A stretch of 64,000 nt of DNA from the NCBI GenBank assembly GCA_021209875.1, contig JAGYVD010000001.1, forward strand, positions 4,340,001 through 4,404,000, in the 5' to 3' direction. The notes under the pieces are model-generated. The model saw nothing but the letters and a program-made list of their open reading frames with translations. It made no database searches and had not been told where the DNA came from. Position numbers and translations under genes: made by a program. Below are positions 36,101-47,616 of this stretch, piece by piece. Each line of letters begins with the position of its first letter. Positions within the stretch are counted from its first letter, which is position 1. Source of the stretch: Rosellinia necatrix (Eukaryota; Ascomycota; Sordariomycetes; Xylariales; Xylariaceae).

Positions 36101-36528
36101 CCCTTGACGAGTTTCGGTGTGGCCAGGATGACGTGGGCCTCGATGGGTAGGGGTCCTCTGCTCAGCTCCTGACATAGATTTCGTAGATTGCTCAGATTCT
36201 GGGAATGCACAGGCAGATCATATATGGGAACGTCGTCGGGGGCATCTCCGGGATGCGTCCAGCGAAGGACCGAGCGGCTCGTGGCATGTAGAATCTCCTC
36301 GGTATTTGGACCAGCGAGGTCAGATGCAAATGGCACATTGAAGGCGAAGTGAATGGTAGTATCGGCGGCGGGCGAAGGGCTTAAAGGCGGAGCTCCCGGG
36401 GCTCCGGTCTTCTGGTGAGGGTTCATAGGTGTCATATTCATGCTGGGCCTCGAGGACATGCCAAAGCTAGGGCTCTGGATGCGTTCGCTCCAGTGACGCA
36501 TGCCCATATTGGCAGCAAGCTTTTGCAT
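33186..36528 (-). CDS. Multi-KH-domain RNA-binding protein (vigilin / Bicaudal-C-like)
   Basis: KH domains bind single-stranded RNA or DNA; a protein of this layout probably controls mRNA fate in the cytoplasm. Eight exons, 36013-36528, 35681-35950, 35169-35627, 34809-35115, 34514-34756, 34341-34462, 34079-34276 and 33186-34034, splice to 987 residues in one frame. The clearest KH segment is FHVPDQYHKRIIGIGGQHIQ with the GxxG loop GIGG at 573-576. Other KH-like segments are HPIVCGRSRKNIKLIESAT (exon 3), IDSILLSRMDKVRKIMEVNG (exon 3), FVSGKKNGKINKIM (exon 4) and the exon 7 region DRLYHRQLIAHLQDIEELEK; several GxxG loops are degenerate. Residues 1-60 and the last 200 are Ser/Pro/Asn-rich and disordered. 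Intron 7 (34035-34078) is only 44 bp. The family is conserved in filamentous fungi; the RNA targets are unknown. Confidence 0.88.
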
Positions 36529-39500
36529 GTTGAGAAAGGGACGAATGCCAGAGGGGTATCACTGAAAAGAGAGAAGAATAAGAAGCCGAAGAGAGGAAGA
36601 AAAGAGGAGGGTAGCAGAAGGAGAGGGAAGGGAGGTAAAGAAAATAACACCGTTGTACTGTCTCCTTTCTACGCTGCAAAGACAAAACCTCTACAACTAC
36701 CGTTGTGGTGGGAAGGTTTTGAGGGAAGTGCAAGTAGTGAGGTGAGGAGAAGTGGATGGATGATGGGATGGAATGGACGGGTTGAGGACGAAGAGCGAGA
36801 GAGAAAGACTAGAGTAGAGAGGCCGTTGTTGCTCAGCTTTAGCGGGTACCTGGGTACGATAGGTATGGTACCGGTACCCGGGCCAGTATACGCCAACACC
36901 AACAAGGCGAAGTAGATCAAGCACGCTAAGCAGTCAGCACAGAATACCACCCGCAGACCAAACCTCGCACCACTAAGGTGGCAGTCAGCGAATGGGAAAG
37001 CAGAACCTAACTCTAACCAGAGCCGGTCCGTATCACTGTGCCGGGGCTAGTGCGAGTCCAAGGGTTTCTTCACAAACAATGGTGGCCATAGCTTTATCGC
37101 ATTGTCATTTACGTAGGTACTTAAGTATGTAACTACCTGATGTTACCACTCTGTATTAACGTATGTCTGGCACTCGGCAAAGTACTGGTACCTACCAACA
37201 ATCGTCAAAATTTTCCTAGGCTAGGTCCTCTCCCGCAGCCCGAAGCCTAACAATTGTACTTTATGGCCATAGCCACACCAAGTACCTTTCCATAAACACA
37301 CATCAGCAGCAAGCCAACATCCACAATAGGTACATCAGCAAGGGTCCAGTAGGTAGGTACCTACATCATGGTCTGATCAATAACCCACTGGAAGCTGTCT
37401 TAGACGGGCACAACCGAGAGCGTGTCTCTACGACCCAGATACCAACTACCTACTTACCATCTATTGAACTACGTCGGTGGTCTACAGGGTCATGCGCCCG
37501 GCTGCCTTTGGCACCCCCCCGGGCAAACGACACTGGACACGATCGCCTTACGAGAATGCCAGGCAACACGATTGTATCACACCTGACCCCCCTCCCAGCA
37601 TAAATTTTGAGAATGTGCTGTTCCCAGAGATACCTAGGCAAGATGCTCCAAGGCCCTATCGAGAGCCGGAGTCTCTGTCGGGGAGTCTGGGACAGGTTGG
37701 TGCAGTAGCTGGTTTGCTCAGTCCGGATCACTCTATCGAAATCCTAGCTTCGTCGCTGAAATACGGCTAGGCGACGGTGCAACTACTACCTACCTACTAA
37801 ACGATCATTCGGCTACAGTAGCGTGGCATGATGGGGGAGTGGAAATCCTAGGGGCTCACTCGTATACATAGCAGAGCACTAATCATAGATACCGCCGAGT
37901 AGACTAAGCAAAACCGAGATAAAAGTATTGAATAAGCAGTCAGCCATCATAGTACCTCAGAAGAAGTACATAGCTGACCATGATGAGAACGAGTACTAAC
38001 CTAAAGTCCTAGGTTGACTACCTACTTACCTACCTACTTACCTACCTACACTATCACTGGCAGTATCTAGTATTTACATACCTACAGTGGTAGTGTACAT
38101 ACATGGTTACTGCAGGTTGGACGCGCGTTACACACACTGTAGGTGTCGAGCGAGAGCCGTACCGATGCTAGAGTCAAACCCTTTGAAACTGAAACACATG
38201 CCGACTTCCAGCTCTTTCGAGGAATCCGGATTTATGGCAGATGGGGTCGTACGAGACCTCGCGTTCCTCCTCGACGCCGCCAACCATGATAGACGATGGC
38301 ATTTACGATATATTGTTACCTACCTACATACGGACTAAGGCACATGCGAACCTCTTTTCTCTTTTGGGAATTCTCATTGGTATTGTTGTTCATGATCGCC
38401 CCTCCCCCCTCCCCCCGGCATATATGTAGTGTATATGTGTGTCTCTTATGGGCGATGATTATAAAGATCGATAGACCTAGGCTCTTACATATTCCTAAGC
38501 AATCCGTGCGTAAACAGCACGTGTCGGACCTGAGGGTGTCCTCAAACCGCAACAAGGACCGAGTTGTGTCCAGCGTTTTTTGGAGCTCACTTGCCTCGCA
38601 AAGAAGGCGGGATTCAACGATAAGAGGTAGTTAAAGCTATTCCTTGTCTGACATGGTTAGTTACCATCTCTCTTTACATACATACCTGCATACACTACTG
38701 TATCTATTTCCCGGCTAGACTAGAGTAAATTAGCTGCGCGTCACCTAAGCCGAGCAAACGAGAAAAGGGCGGGTTGCCGAGAAGAAACAGCATGCCTACA
38801 TACCTGCATGCTGTAGGTACCCTAGATAAGTCGGTACCTGTAGTAGGTAGGTAAAGCGACTACGTAAGTACCCATTTAAGTTAGGTACCTACCTAGGTAG
38901 TTATTTAACCTACATATGTACTACTGTTGAAGGGCCCACCCATGGAACGCCATCTATTTTAATATCCGCTACCTAGGTAGGTAAAGTGACGAATTGATTC
39001 TAGCACAAGGTTCGGCATCGGCAGATCGCGGTCTCGACCATTAAATTCCCCTCTTCATGTAATATATGATACCTAACCTAATATATATCATGAATGTTGC
39101 CTCTATAGCCGCAGAAAACCTCACCAAAAAAGCGTTGGTTTCTAATCACCGGACCATACCGGAACAATGATATTGAGGCGTGGTTAGACTACCCCCGTCA
39201 GCACCTAACATACAGTACATCTAGAGCACGTACAGACCACGTATCTGAATATGTACTTCGTCGCTGCAGTACGAACCACCTACCCTACCTAGACTACTAC
39301 TGGTCTTATTTAGTAGGTAACAATTCTATAACGCACTCATTCCTCTAGTACACGGCCACAAACAACGCCTTTCAAGTGCCTACCTATGTAAGTCATAGGC
39401 ATGTTTAATCATGATAAACAGGCCATGGCCTAGAAGTAGATAGGGCTGCACCCAGCATGATCCAGATCCGAAGCCACTTGTCTACGCATGTATGTATTTC

Positions 39501-40314
39501 GCCTGTAGGTATGCAGATCTATCTACATACCCGAGACCCAAAACCCAAGACCCAAAACCCAAGACCCAAACCTTGGCCCTGTCCACAGCTCCTCCGTTTA
39601 TAACTAGAAGTTCGTGTGTTCATCCCGTCAGAGTTTCCCATCCCGGATTTCTGAACCCGTGAGGGTAAACCCCACGCTTAATGTGTCCTCTCGAGCAGGC
39701 AAAACAAGAGCTGGCTTGGTGACAGCCAGTTATTGGGCCGATTAAAACCTGTATGTTGGGCCACAAGTAAATGATACCTCAATTGGTCTCTCCCCCCATG
39801 GAGTGACTGACTGGCTATGATCCGGCACGGTTCGTTCGGGGTGAGCCAATATAATCAGCGGAGATCCACAAATGTTCTTCCAGATAATATTGTGACCTTC
39901 ACACTAGGTAGCGTACTACTATGTAAGCAGGTAGTTATTTAGGGCCACCCTACAATGCGAGTTGATTGTGCAGGCACAGAGAAGTGGCCCAGTGGTACTT
40001 GTATTTTATCATTACACACACAGGGGTCTGACCAAGCCTTGTTCAGCATGTCTGCTAAGGTATGGGGTACGTGCATACCTACATACTTCCATCCGAAAAC
40101 CTTGAGACCCGCCAGACATGACATGCGGTGATTCCTATATACTTAGGTATGCTGACAGGTTGCGAAAGCATACTCAATCCCAGGCCAGCCTTCCATATCA
40201 ACCATCATAGAGTTGTATGGACCCAAAAATCATTGCATGCTCAAACCCAGCAAATTATCTGTGCCATACAAAGCCCCAAAACGCCATGCCGAACCTTGTA
40301 CCGTAATGCTTGCA
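36529..40314. other. Intergenic, dense TACCTA/TAGGTA islands
   Basis: Almost 3.8 kb with no supported gene, between the KH gene start and the stop of the disordered-protein gene. TACCTACC and GGTACC steps are dense at 37110-37365, 38010-38085 and 38810-38985. A 14-bp tandem repeat lies at 39535-39571. Confidence 0.55.
39535..39571. repeat. 14-bp tandem repeat, 2.6 copies
   Basis: The unit GACCCAAAACCCAA is repeated head to tail. It superficially resembles C-rich telomeric DNA but the unit is not CCCTAA. Confidence 0.85.
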
Positions 40315-42990
40315 CTATTGATACACCTGTCTCGCGGCACCATTTCCAGTGTAAATGACTTCCTCGTGCACTGCACGGGGCCTTTCAACATACGCGACGT
40401 CGCCTTCTCGCGGCGGCGGCTCATAATATCGCTCCACAGGTCGAACGCTGTATGTCGGCTGTGGGATCTCCATCTCTGCCGGCCTAATGCTATAGTCACG
40501 ACCCATTTCCCTCCGCGCATCGGGATGCACGCTAGCAGCATACTGTCGAGGGGGTATATCGGGCCGAGTACTAGGAAGGCGATCATAGGGCACCGATTCT
40601 ACTGGTCTTACACTAGCAGCCCGAGAAAGGTATTCTCGAGGCATATGTTCAGCAACCGGATGGACCTGGACAAACTCCTGGCTAGGGGGACCCATAGGCT
40701 GCACCGGATAGTCTCGTTCGCGATAACCCCTAAATCCTGCACCGTAGTCGGGTTGGGTGATGACACGGCGAGGAGCATAACCCGGCGAGGCTCGTCGGTA
40801 TATTACGCCGTCCTCTCCCACAATCTCTGACACCGGCATGCGAGAAGTCGCTCGAATCTGAGGTCGCTCATATAGAAGCTCGTGATCTCCCGGCCTTGTG
40901 GGCGGTACAACCGACTGCCGAGAAACAGCAGCAGTGCGGATGGGTTCGATATATTCGCGGCCGTATTCATCAATCACAATCCGACGCGGGGGTGCAGAGG
41001 GGGGAGGCATAACAGATGAGCGTCTTTCCACGATAATTGGCGATCTAGATCTCGCACGATCGGCATAAGGCCGCACACTCATCCGCCCTTCGCGCTGATA
41101 CGTGGGGAGCTCGCGCACATCGGGATTCGCAATGGCATAAGATGATGCGCGTATAGGACGCGAATCAACTGTACCATAAGGATCGGGATAACCCGAAGGG
41201 CTTGGAATATGGCGAAGATAGCGTATGATACTTCCATCGGGTCTCGATTCCTCGTATAGAGGTGAATCTAGTCTGTGGACGATTGGTCCCACCGAAGGAC
41301 GTACCTGTCGTGAGTATGGATTATCCACCCCCTCATAACCTTGGGGCACCCTTTCGACATGTGTAGGTGCTGGGGGATAGCGCTCTTGGTGTACCTGCGA
41401 CATCGGACGTCGAATTATTGGTTCATCGTATATTACTTCGGGTTCTTGACCTCCAAACCGTCGAGCCCGTTTCTGGGGTCGAATGAACGGTGGCGCGTTT
41501 AGTGGCGAGGGCGATCTCGGCTCGGGCTTGATGTTAGGAGATCGTTGACCATCCTGAGCCCTTGCATCGGCCTTCCTCTTGTTCTTCTTTTTGTTCTTCT
41601 TCTTGCCTCCCTTGTCACCTTGTGGAGAACTCTCCGGGCTAATCACAACCGCATGGTCCTCTCTCAAGGCCGTAACTTGAGCAGGTACTCTTTGCAGAGC
41701 GCTAGGATCTGACTCGTGTATATGTGGCTGTCGGGCTATTGCTAACGGCGAGACGTGAGCAGGCTGAGGGGCGAAGGGTGAGAGGTTGTGTCCTCGAATC
41801 AAGGGTTCTTCAGGTTGTCTAAAGCCGCGGTTAGGCACAAGCTGCGCTAGATTCTGCAAACCATGTGGATCAGCCGACTGCTCCGAGTCTGTATTACCAG
41901 AATTATCGGATCGACTGGTGTCGCGGCTATCAGAGCTGATGACTTGTGTTTCTAACCGTTTCCTCTGATGGCCTTGATTTAATAGGTTTTGAGCCTCTGC
42001 TCTTGATGTGACAATTGGGCCTTGGTTTCGCATCGGCGCAGTTGGTTTCGCGACAGGATGTGCACTCTGTGCCGCCATAACCTGGCCGTGGGGTGTATTA
42101 CGAACGACGTCTGTTTGAGCTAGACAGCTAGTGAAGGCAGGCAAAGGGTGCGGGGCCAGGGGTTCCGATGGAGGCGCGTAGTTTTGCGTTTGGTCTGTGG
42201 GTATAGGGGTGTGTTGCACTTGGGTATTTTCCAGTGCGGTGCGAGCTGGAACCGAAGGTCGCGACTCGGGTGTGTCATGTTGACTAGAATAGAAAGTATT
42301 CTCATCGAACGAGTCACTAGCATCAGAAGCATTAGCAGTAGGGCTAGGCATAACGGATATTGCTAGTGGCGCTGTGGCCTGTACGAGAGTGAGGGCCTTG
42401 GCTAGAATATCTGAGATGTCAAGTTCGGCCAGCTGTTCAGCAGATTGAAAATTGCCCCTAAGGGAAGCCTTTTGTTCTTCAACCTGGTCTCTCAGGGCTT
42501 TCTCGAGCCGCTGTCTCTGGATATGAATCTCGGCCTTCACGAGACCGTCAGATTTTTGCAGCAATACAGGATCGATCTCTGGCTGTCCAGACCCAAACGA
42601 AGGTCTAGAGACGCCGGGGATGAAGGACGCAGAACCGGCCAGAGAGGCGGCTACGGCTGGTTGCTGCGAGTTAGCTTTAAATGACAGCATATTGCCCATT
42701 GAGCGACCATTAGCAGCAGTGTTGATGATGGGTAGCTGTGCGGATGATGGCATCGCACGCTCCGACGCGTTGGATGGAGATGACTGAGTGGCAGCGACAT
42801 TCTTGGCCACGGATGAGGTTGGCACTTTTATACGCGGGTGCTTCCCCGATACTACCGTATCGCGAAATTGAATGATCTTCTCATATTCGCGAATCTCGTC
42901 GTGGCCAGAGCCTGTCAGTGCAGCAGTAGGAGTAGTAGCAACGGCAGCCGTGGCAGTAGTGATGCCGGGTGCTGCAGTGACTTGCGACAT
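40315..42990 (-). CDS. Conserved, largely disordered fungal protein
   Basis: A single uninterrupted frame of 891 residues with no catalytic domain I recognise. The N-terminus has a plausible ordered segment, HDEIREYEKIIQFRDTVVSG then KHPRIKVPTS, and a predicted helix around IHIQRQRLEKALRDQVEEQK leading to LAELDISDILAKALTLVQ. The middle is Ser/Pro/Gln-rich. A strongly basic patch KGGKKKNKKKNKRKADARAQ looks like a nuclear or nucleolar localisation signal. The last 350 residues are Arg/Pro/Tyr-rich with recurring short elements of the form S-V/I-R-P (for example MSVRPYADRARSRSP, ASVRPVES, YSIRPAEME, YSVRPVERYY) and RS dipeptides. The length of the frame and the even codon-like composition support a real gene. 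The nuclear RNA- or chromatin-associated role suggested by this composition is only inference. Confidence 0.82.
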   Translation of the reverse strand: MSQVTAAPGITTATAAVATTPTAALTGSGHDEIREYEKIIQFRDTVVSGKHPRIKVPTSSVAKNVAATQSSPSNASERAMPSSAQLPIINTAANGRSMGNMLSFKANSQQPAVAASLAGSASFIPGVSRPSFGSGQPEIDPVLLQKSDGLVKAEIHIQRQRLEKALRDQVEEQKASLRGNFQSAEQLAELDISDILAKALTLVQATAPLAISVMPSPTANASDASDSFDENTFYSSQHDTPESRPSVPARTALENTQVQHTPIPTDQTQNYAPPSEPLAPHPLPAFTSCLAQTDVVRNTPHGQVMAAQSAHPVAKPTAPMRNQGPIVTSRAEAQNLLNQGHQRKRLETQVISSDSRDTSRSDNSGNTDSEQSADPHGLQNLAQLVPNRGFRQPEEPLIRGHNLSPFAPQPAHVSPLAIARQPHIHESDPSALQRVPAQVTALREDHAVVISPESSPQGDKGGKKKNKKKNKRKADARAQDGQRSPNIKPEPRSPSPLNAPPFIRPQKRARRFGGQEPEVIYDEPIIRRPMSQVHQERYPPAPTHVERVPQGYEGVDNPYSRQVRPSVGPIVHRLDSPLYEESRPDGSIIRYLRHIPSPSGYPDPYGTVDSRPIRASSYAIANPDVRELPTYQREGRMSVRPYADRARSRSPIIVERRSSVMPPPSAPPRRIVIDEYGREYIEPIRTAAVSRQSVVPPTRPGDHELLYERPQIRATSRMPVSEIVGEDGVIYRRASPGYAPRRVITQPDYGAGFRGYRERDYPVQPMGPPSQEFVQVHPVAEHMPREYLSRAASVRPVESVPYDRLPSTRPDIPPRQYAASVHPDARREMGRDYSIRPAEMEIPQPTYSVRPVERYYEPPPREGDVAYVERPRAVHEEVIYTGNGAARQVYQ

Positions 42991-45900
42991 TTCAATGAAT
43001 CAGATTAGCACTAAACCATCCATCAAGAATTGCAACGCCCTCGAGAAAGTAGGTAGGATGGTTAGGACCGTCTCAGGTGCTAGAAGACAAGTAGGATGCG
43101 ATGCACGGATGGGTTATTTTAGTAAACAACCTTTTGGTGCTTCATTTACGATTCCGCTGAGGGGAGAGAAGAATAAGGAATGCGTGTTGTGTTGCACAAC
43201 ATTAGGTTAGTCGGGACTTCTTCACGCCAGCATATTTTTTTCCTAAGGCACTTACTTTACTTAGTCAAGTTGGGTGTGCACGTGCCAATTTTACGTAATC
43301 AGGCAATTTATTCACACATCAGTACGAGATAGTTTGTAACTACCTACCTAAGGTACAAGTACCAAGGCATATACAAGCAGCCTATAAATACACTGGTACC
43401 TAGGTACCAAAAAGGCAACTACACTACTTACCTAAATAACTACATAACTTAGGTAGGTGCTGGTAGGCAACTTTAACAACGGAGTAAGAAAAGTAGTAAG
43501 AAAAGCAGGAGGCACCTGAAGAAGTACCCAAAGAGAAGTAGAAAGCCGGCTAGCCTGTACGGTAGGTAGGTAGGTAGGCATATAACTTGCCTGCCTACCT
43601 ACTTACTTAGGTATTTAAGGTACCTACCCTTTGGAGACGCTGCATGAAAAAATTCGTCAACCAACAGCTATTTGTGTAGGTATGGCAAACCACTCATCGT
43701 CAAAAAGCAGCGTCCGGTCCGTCCACGGACGTGACGTGACCATGACTTCTCTTGGGCGCTGCGGACGATTGGATCCAGGCGTTGTTCTAATACCATGTCC
43801 AAGTCTATGCCACGAGTCAGTCTTTTGCATGTCTTTGAGAAACCAGCCGTGGATAAACCCGCGACGGCCGCCCTAGCCGCATTACTGAAGTAGTTACATA
43901 CCTTGTGTTCGTCGAGGACTAGTTTCCTTAGGTAACATCCATCGCGATGAGAGGCCCTCAGTGCTCTGGCCCTCCGTATATCCATGCGTCGTGCGTGAGT
44001 GTATATACATCGACCTGGCCAGAAGCGGCAGTACATGCCTTTGGGGTACACACCAATAGCAATGCTATCGATACAACTACCGTACGGGGCCGCGCTATAT
44101 TCTTAGGCTGCACTATGTGATCTTCACTGCGCGGAGGATGGTGATCTTACGCGTAGAGGGCGGCCAGGTTCCGAATTAGACGGCTCTGGGAAAACAAAAC
44201 TTTCTCTTTGGAAATCCCCGGTTAGCGAGCCCCTAATTGGAAAATGATCATTTATATTCTCGCTCAAAAGGCAATTGCACTGACAAAAGAGCTTTGGGCC
44301 AGTTTCTCGTCTAGCATCAGAGATGCCTCTGCAAATCTCTCCAGAGAGCTCACTGATAACATCACCGGTGGTATTTCTATCTCTCAACAAATGATGGGGC
44401 TGCGTTCTCAAAGCATACCGCTGTAGATGGCCTAGGCGCGTGTTATCAAGGCCTAAACTATACACATTATAGAAACGCCAGACGCTTGACCAGCAGAAGC
44501 CGAAGCCGGACACCTCATCTCCATAGGACGAAGAAGTACTGGGCAAATTCGTCAAGGTTTACGATGCAAGACTCAACCTGCCTAATAGTAGCCGTCTATT
44601 TATTATTCTCACACCAAGAGTTCTGTACAGAACAGGGATCGCTTTAAGGCGCAGGCTAGTTCCAAGGGCTCAAGCCCTATCTATCGGTAATTATAGTCAG
44701 TCTAGGCGAAAGCGACGTATAGATGATAAGGGAGCAATGAACATCGAGATTTAGATGACTAGAATTTGATGAGCTTAGTTAGACTCTTGATATTGAATAC
44801 ATTTGGGTACGTATGAAAGGTGATGCCAGCACTGTTAGATGGAATCATGTATGTGAGAAACGAAATATGAAGGACTTTAAGACGATTATGTAAATCCAGT
44901 CCCTCAAGGCCGCTTTGACTAGATCCTAGCTTGTAGGCAAGCATTTTCGAAGATTTCCGAGAAAGCAAGATACAATTTATTTTCCCTTACCACGGATACG
45001 CTTCAAAGACTTTTCATTTTCGATCACAGGGGGATCCCAGTGAGCCTACCATGTTAAAGACAGCAGTTTACTACTGGGTTTATCTACGTGACTGGTATTT
45101 AAGCCTCTGGGGTGTGAGGGACGGAGTCATGGCTAGAGCTGTGTCTTCTCAACCTAGCGGCTTATATTCCAGTATGGCCATTACAATATAGCTGCATCTC
45201 CAACTGGAAGGATTAGGAGCGAGCTAGCTGTGCCTTTATTCATAGAGCTTAGTGGGCTCATCGAATTGATACACCTGCTCGAATCTCAAGGCGAGTGGCT
45301 GGGTCCTAGCTAGATCCTAGATTTACCGAGAACTTTCTCCGAGGGTCGTCTGTTCGATGTAAAGATGGATATATGGCATGGCACACTCTACTCCATCTTG
45401 ATTCTGCGATGCACGAACTTATTCCACAAAAGACATAGAACGAATAGAAGGCAAACCTGGGTGGTACTATTATTTGCTGGCGGCTATTGGGAATTCAACG
45501 CGCAATGAAGAAGTAGCAGTTTCATATGTGAGAAGCATCTTGTGTAATGGTATGGAGATAATAGACGTAAGAGTGAATACCGAATCTCGCCATTGAATGT
45601 GAAGAGTTTATCCATGTAAGTGCGACTACCTCAATATGTACATTGGATGTTCACTTGGGCTGCCGCTTATAAGTTCTAACGCTTAATAAATGTGTATGTA
45701 AGGGTATCTTTTTAGCATAGGCAGTTATAGTTTATTAAATGATAAAATACCAATAGCCTGAGCCGCCTAGATGGCATTTTATCTCCTATTTTCTACCATT
45801 TCGTGTTTGTAACCAGCCTTGTGAGGTTCATCGGTAGTGTCGTAGTTGAAGCAGTTCTGGGTAGCTGATTCGTGACGGTATAGGTACCTAGATACTTATC

Positions 45901-46319
45901 ACTCGTACGTACCCGCATCTTGACCTAGCCAGCTATCCATTTAGATTGCTGTAGTTTGGTAGGTACTACCTACTAAAATAGCACCCTTAGGTACAAGGTA
46001 GCTTTGCCTACTGGTAGAGCAGTGGTACTGAGCTGCTTAGTAAGTGCGTGTTTGGGTAGGGCCATTCACAATTAACCCCCTCTATCCGGTGACTCAAGCG
46101 GTGTTGGAAGCATCGCCCGCCTACTACTTACAGTATTACCCCAGATCAAGAGACTGACCCCCATGCACGATATAGAATAACTTACACCTTCTCAAACGCC
46201 GTTCTTCTACTTATAATTTACGTCAGGACGTGAGAATCGTGAGGATACTGCCTCGATTCTCGCCCTCTATAAATCGGGATATTGACCCAGCTATATTATA
46301 ATTCTACTTCTAGATCGCG
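42991..46319. other. Intergenic with TAGGTACC islands and coding-like fragments
   Basis: No complete gene is supported. TAGGTA/TACCTA runs occupy 43340-43625, including the palindrome GGTACCTAGGTACC at 43395-43408, and recur at 45885-46010. Minus-strand frames at 43668-44051 and 44124-44555 and a plus-strand fragment at about 45420-45580 look somewhat protein-like but match no family I recognise. Confidence 0.5.
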
Positions 46320-47217
46320 ATGGGTTCACACACAACGGACCCTGACGAGTCCACCTCATCTCGACCCGTGCTGTTCTTGTGAGTTGTCGTAGATACTATT
46401 AGCCCCGCGACCCAAACGTTATACTAATGCAGCTCATAGCGACATAGACAACTGTCTATACCCTAGGAGTAAAGCCTCACTCACCAGGAGTCTGATCAGG
46501 CGCGGACGTACTAATGGTGTTCGCGTTAGGTAGCAAGGTCCATGACATGATGGCGAAGCTCATAGACGAGTACTTTGAAAAGCACCTGGGACTGTCCGAG
46601 GAGGAGGCCATACGGTTGCACTCAGAGTACTACAAGAATTACGGATTGGCCATCGAGGGGCTCGTCCGATACCACCAGATCGACCCGCTAGACTACAACG
46701 CCCAGGTCGACGACGCGCTCCCCCTCGAGGGCATCATCAAGCCGAACCCGCAGCTGCGCAAGATGCTCGAGGACATCGACAAGTCGAAGGTGAAGCTGTG
46801 GCTCCTGACGAACGCCTACGTCAACCACGCCCGGCGGGTCGTCAAGCTCCTGGGGATCGAGGATCTCTTCGAGGGCCTGACGTACTGCGATTACTCGGGG
46901 GTCCCGTTCCTGTGCAAGCCGCAGCCGGCCATGTATGCGAAGGCCATGCGGGAGGCGGGAGTGGAGCGGGCCGAGGACTGCTACTTTGTCGGTGAGTTCT
47001 CTGATGGCGGGGGTTTCACACGTCTAGCGGTACCGAGAACTAATCCTGCCCTGTAGATGACTCCCATGCGAACTGCGTTACATCGCAGAAACTTGGCTGG
47101 ACAACCGCTCACTTGGTAGAAGAAGGAGTGCCAGCGCCGGAAACCCAGGCATCAGCATATCAAATTCAGACTTTGGAAGAATTGCGTACCATCTACTCGC
47201 AATTCTTCAAGTCATGA
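46320..47217 (+). CDS. HAD-superfamily pyrimidine 5'-nucleotidase (Sdt1/Phm8 type)
   Basis: Members dephosphorylate pyrimidine nucleoside monophosphates and related phosphoesters in the cytosol. Four exons, 46320-46378, 46440-46468, 46530-46991 and 47057-47217, give 236 residues. The 29-nt second exon encodes nearly the whole catalytic motif I, DIDNCLYP (nucleophile and general acid Asp-x-Asp). Downstream are KVHDMMAKLIDEYFEKHLGL (cap start), motif II LLTNAYVNHARR, motif III lysine in FLCKPQPAMYAKAM and motif IV YFVDDSHANC, with the last motif created by the exon 3/4 join. The C-terminus ends LRTIYSQFFKS. Yeast Sdt1 and Phm8 are both candidates for the nearest relative. It converges on MED21. 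Confidence 0.92.
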
Positions 47218-47616
47218 AGCTAAATCCGGAGCCAACCTCGTATTTTTGATATCTAGGGAGAACACATCATATCATAGGCGCCACAGCACAACTGGTTGAG
47301 AGGAGAAAATGGGTGCCTCCCGAATATAGGTAGATTTAAGAAGACCAGAATAGAGACTACTCAGTTCACATACCCAGTATCATCTAGTCCAGCGTAAAGC
47401 AGAATCGTCGACCAGCAAACACACCCGAAACCAAAACTTGTATTATGTAATGCTATTCGAAACGCCAGTGCCTCCTGTAACCGTCGCTGTGGGTATCGTA
47501 GAAATACAAAATCCCATTCTCCCCGCATAGCTCCGCAACGCCCTCCCTGCGCGCCCGTCATGAACGGGATGCGCCATCTCGCCCCCGTCGCGCCCCGGTG
47601 ATAGGCTCGGTATGCA
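47218..47616. other. Short convergent intergenic region
   Basis: This contains the 3' ends of the nucleotidase gene and MED21 and nothing else that I can see. Confidence 0.7.

Noticed and set aside
39535..39571. Possible telomere-like repeat
   Set aside because: The unit is GACCCAAAACCCAA, not the CCCTAA of filamentous fungi, and it is internal with only 2.6 copies.
43668..44555. Minus-strand frames that look like parts of a gene
   Set aside because: Alternative frames look equally plausible, no exon chain was consistent and no family was recognised.
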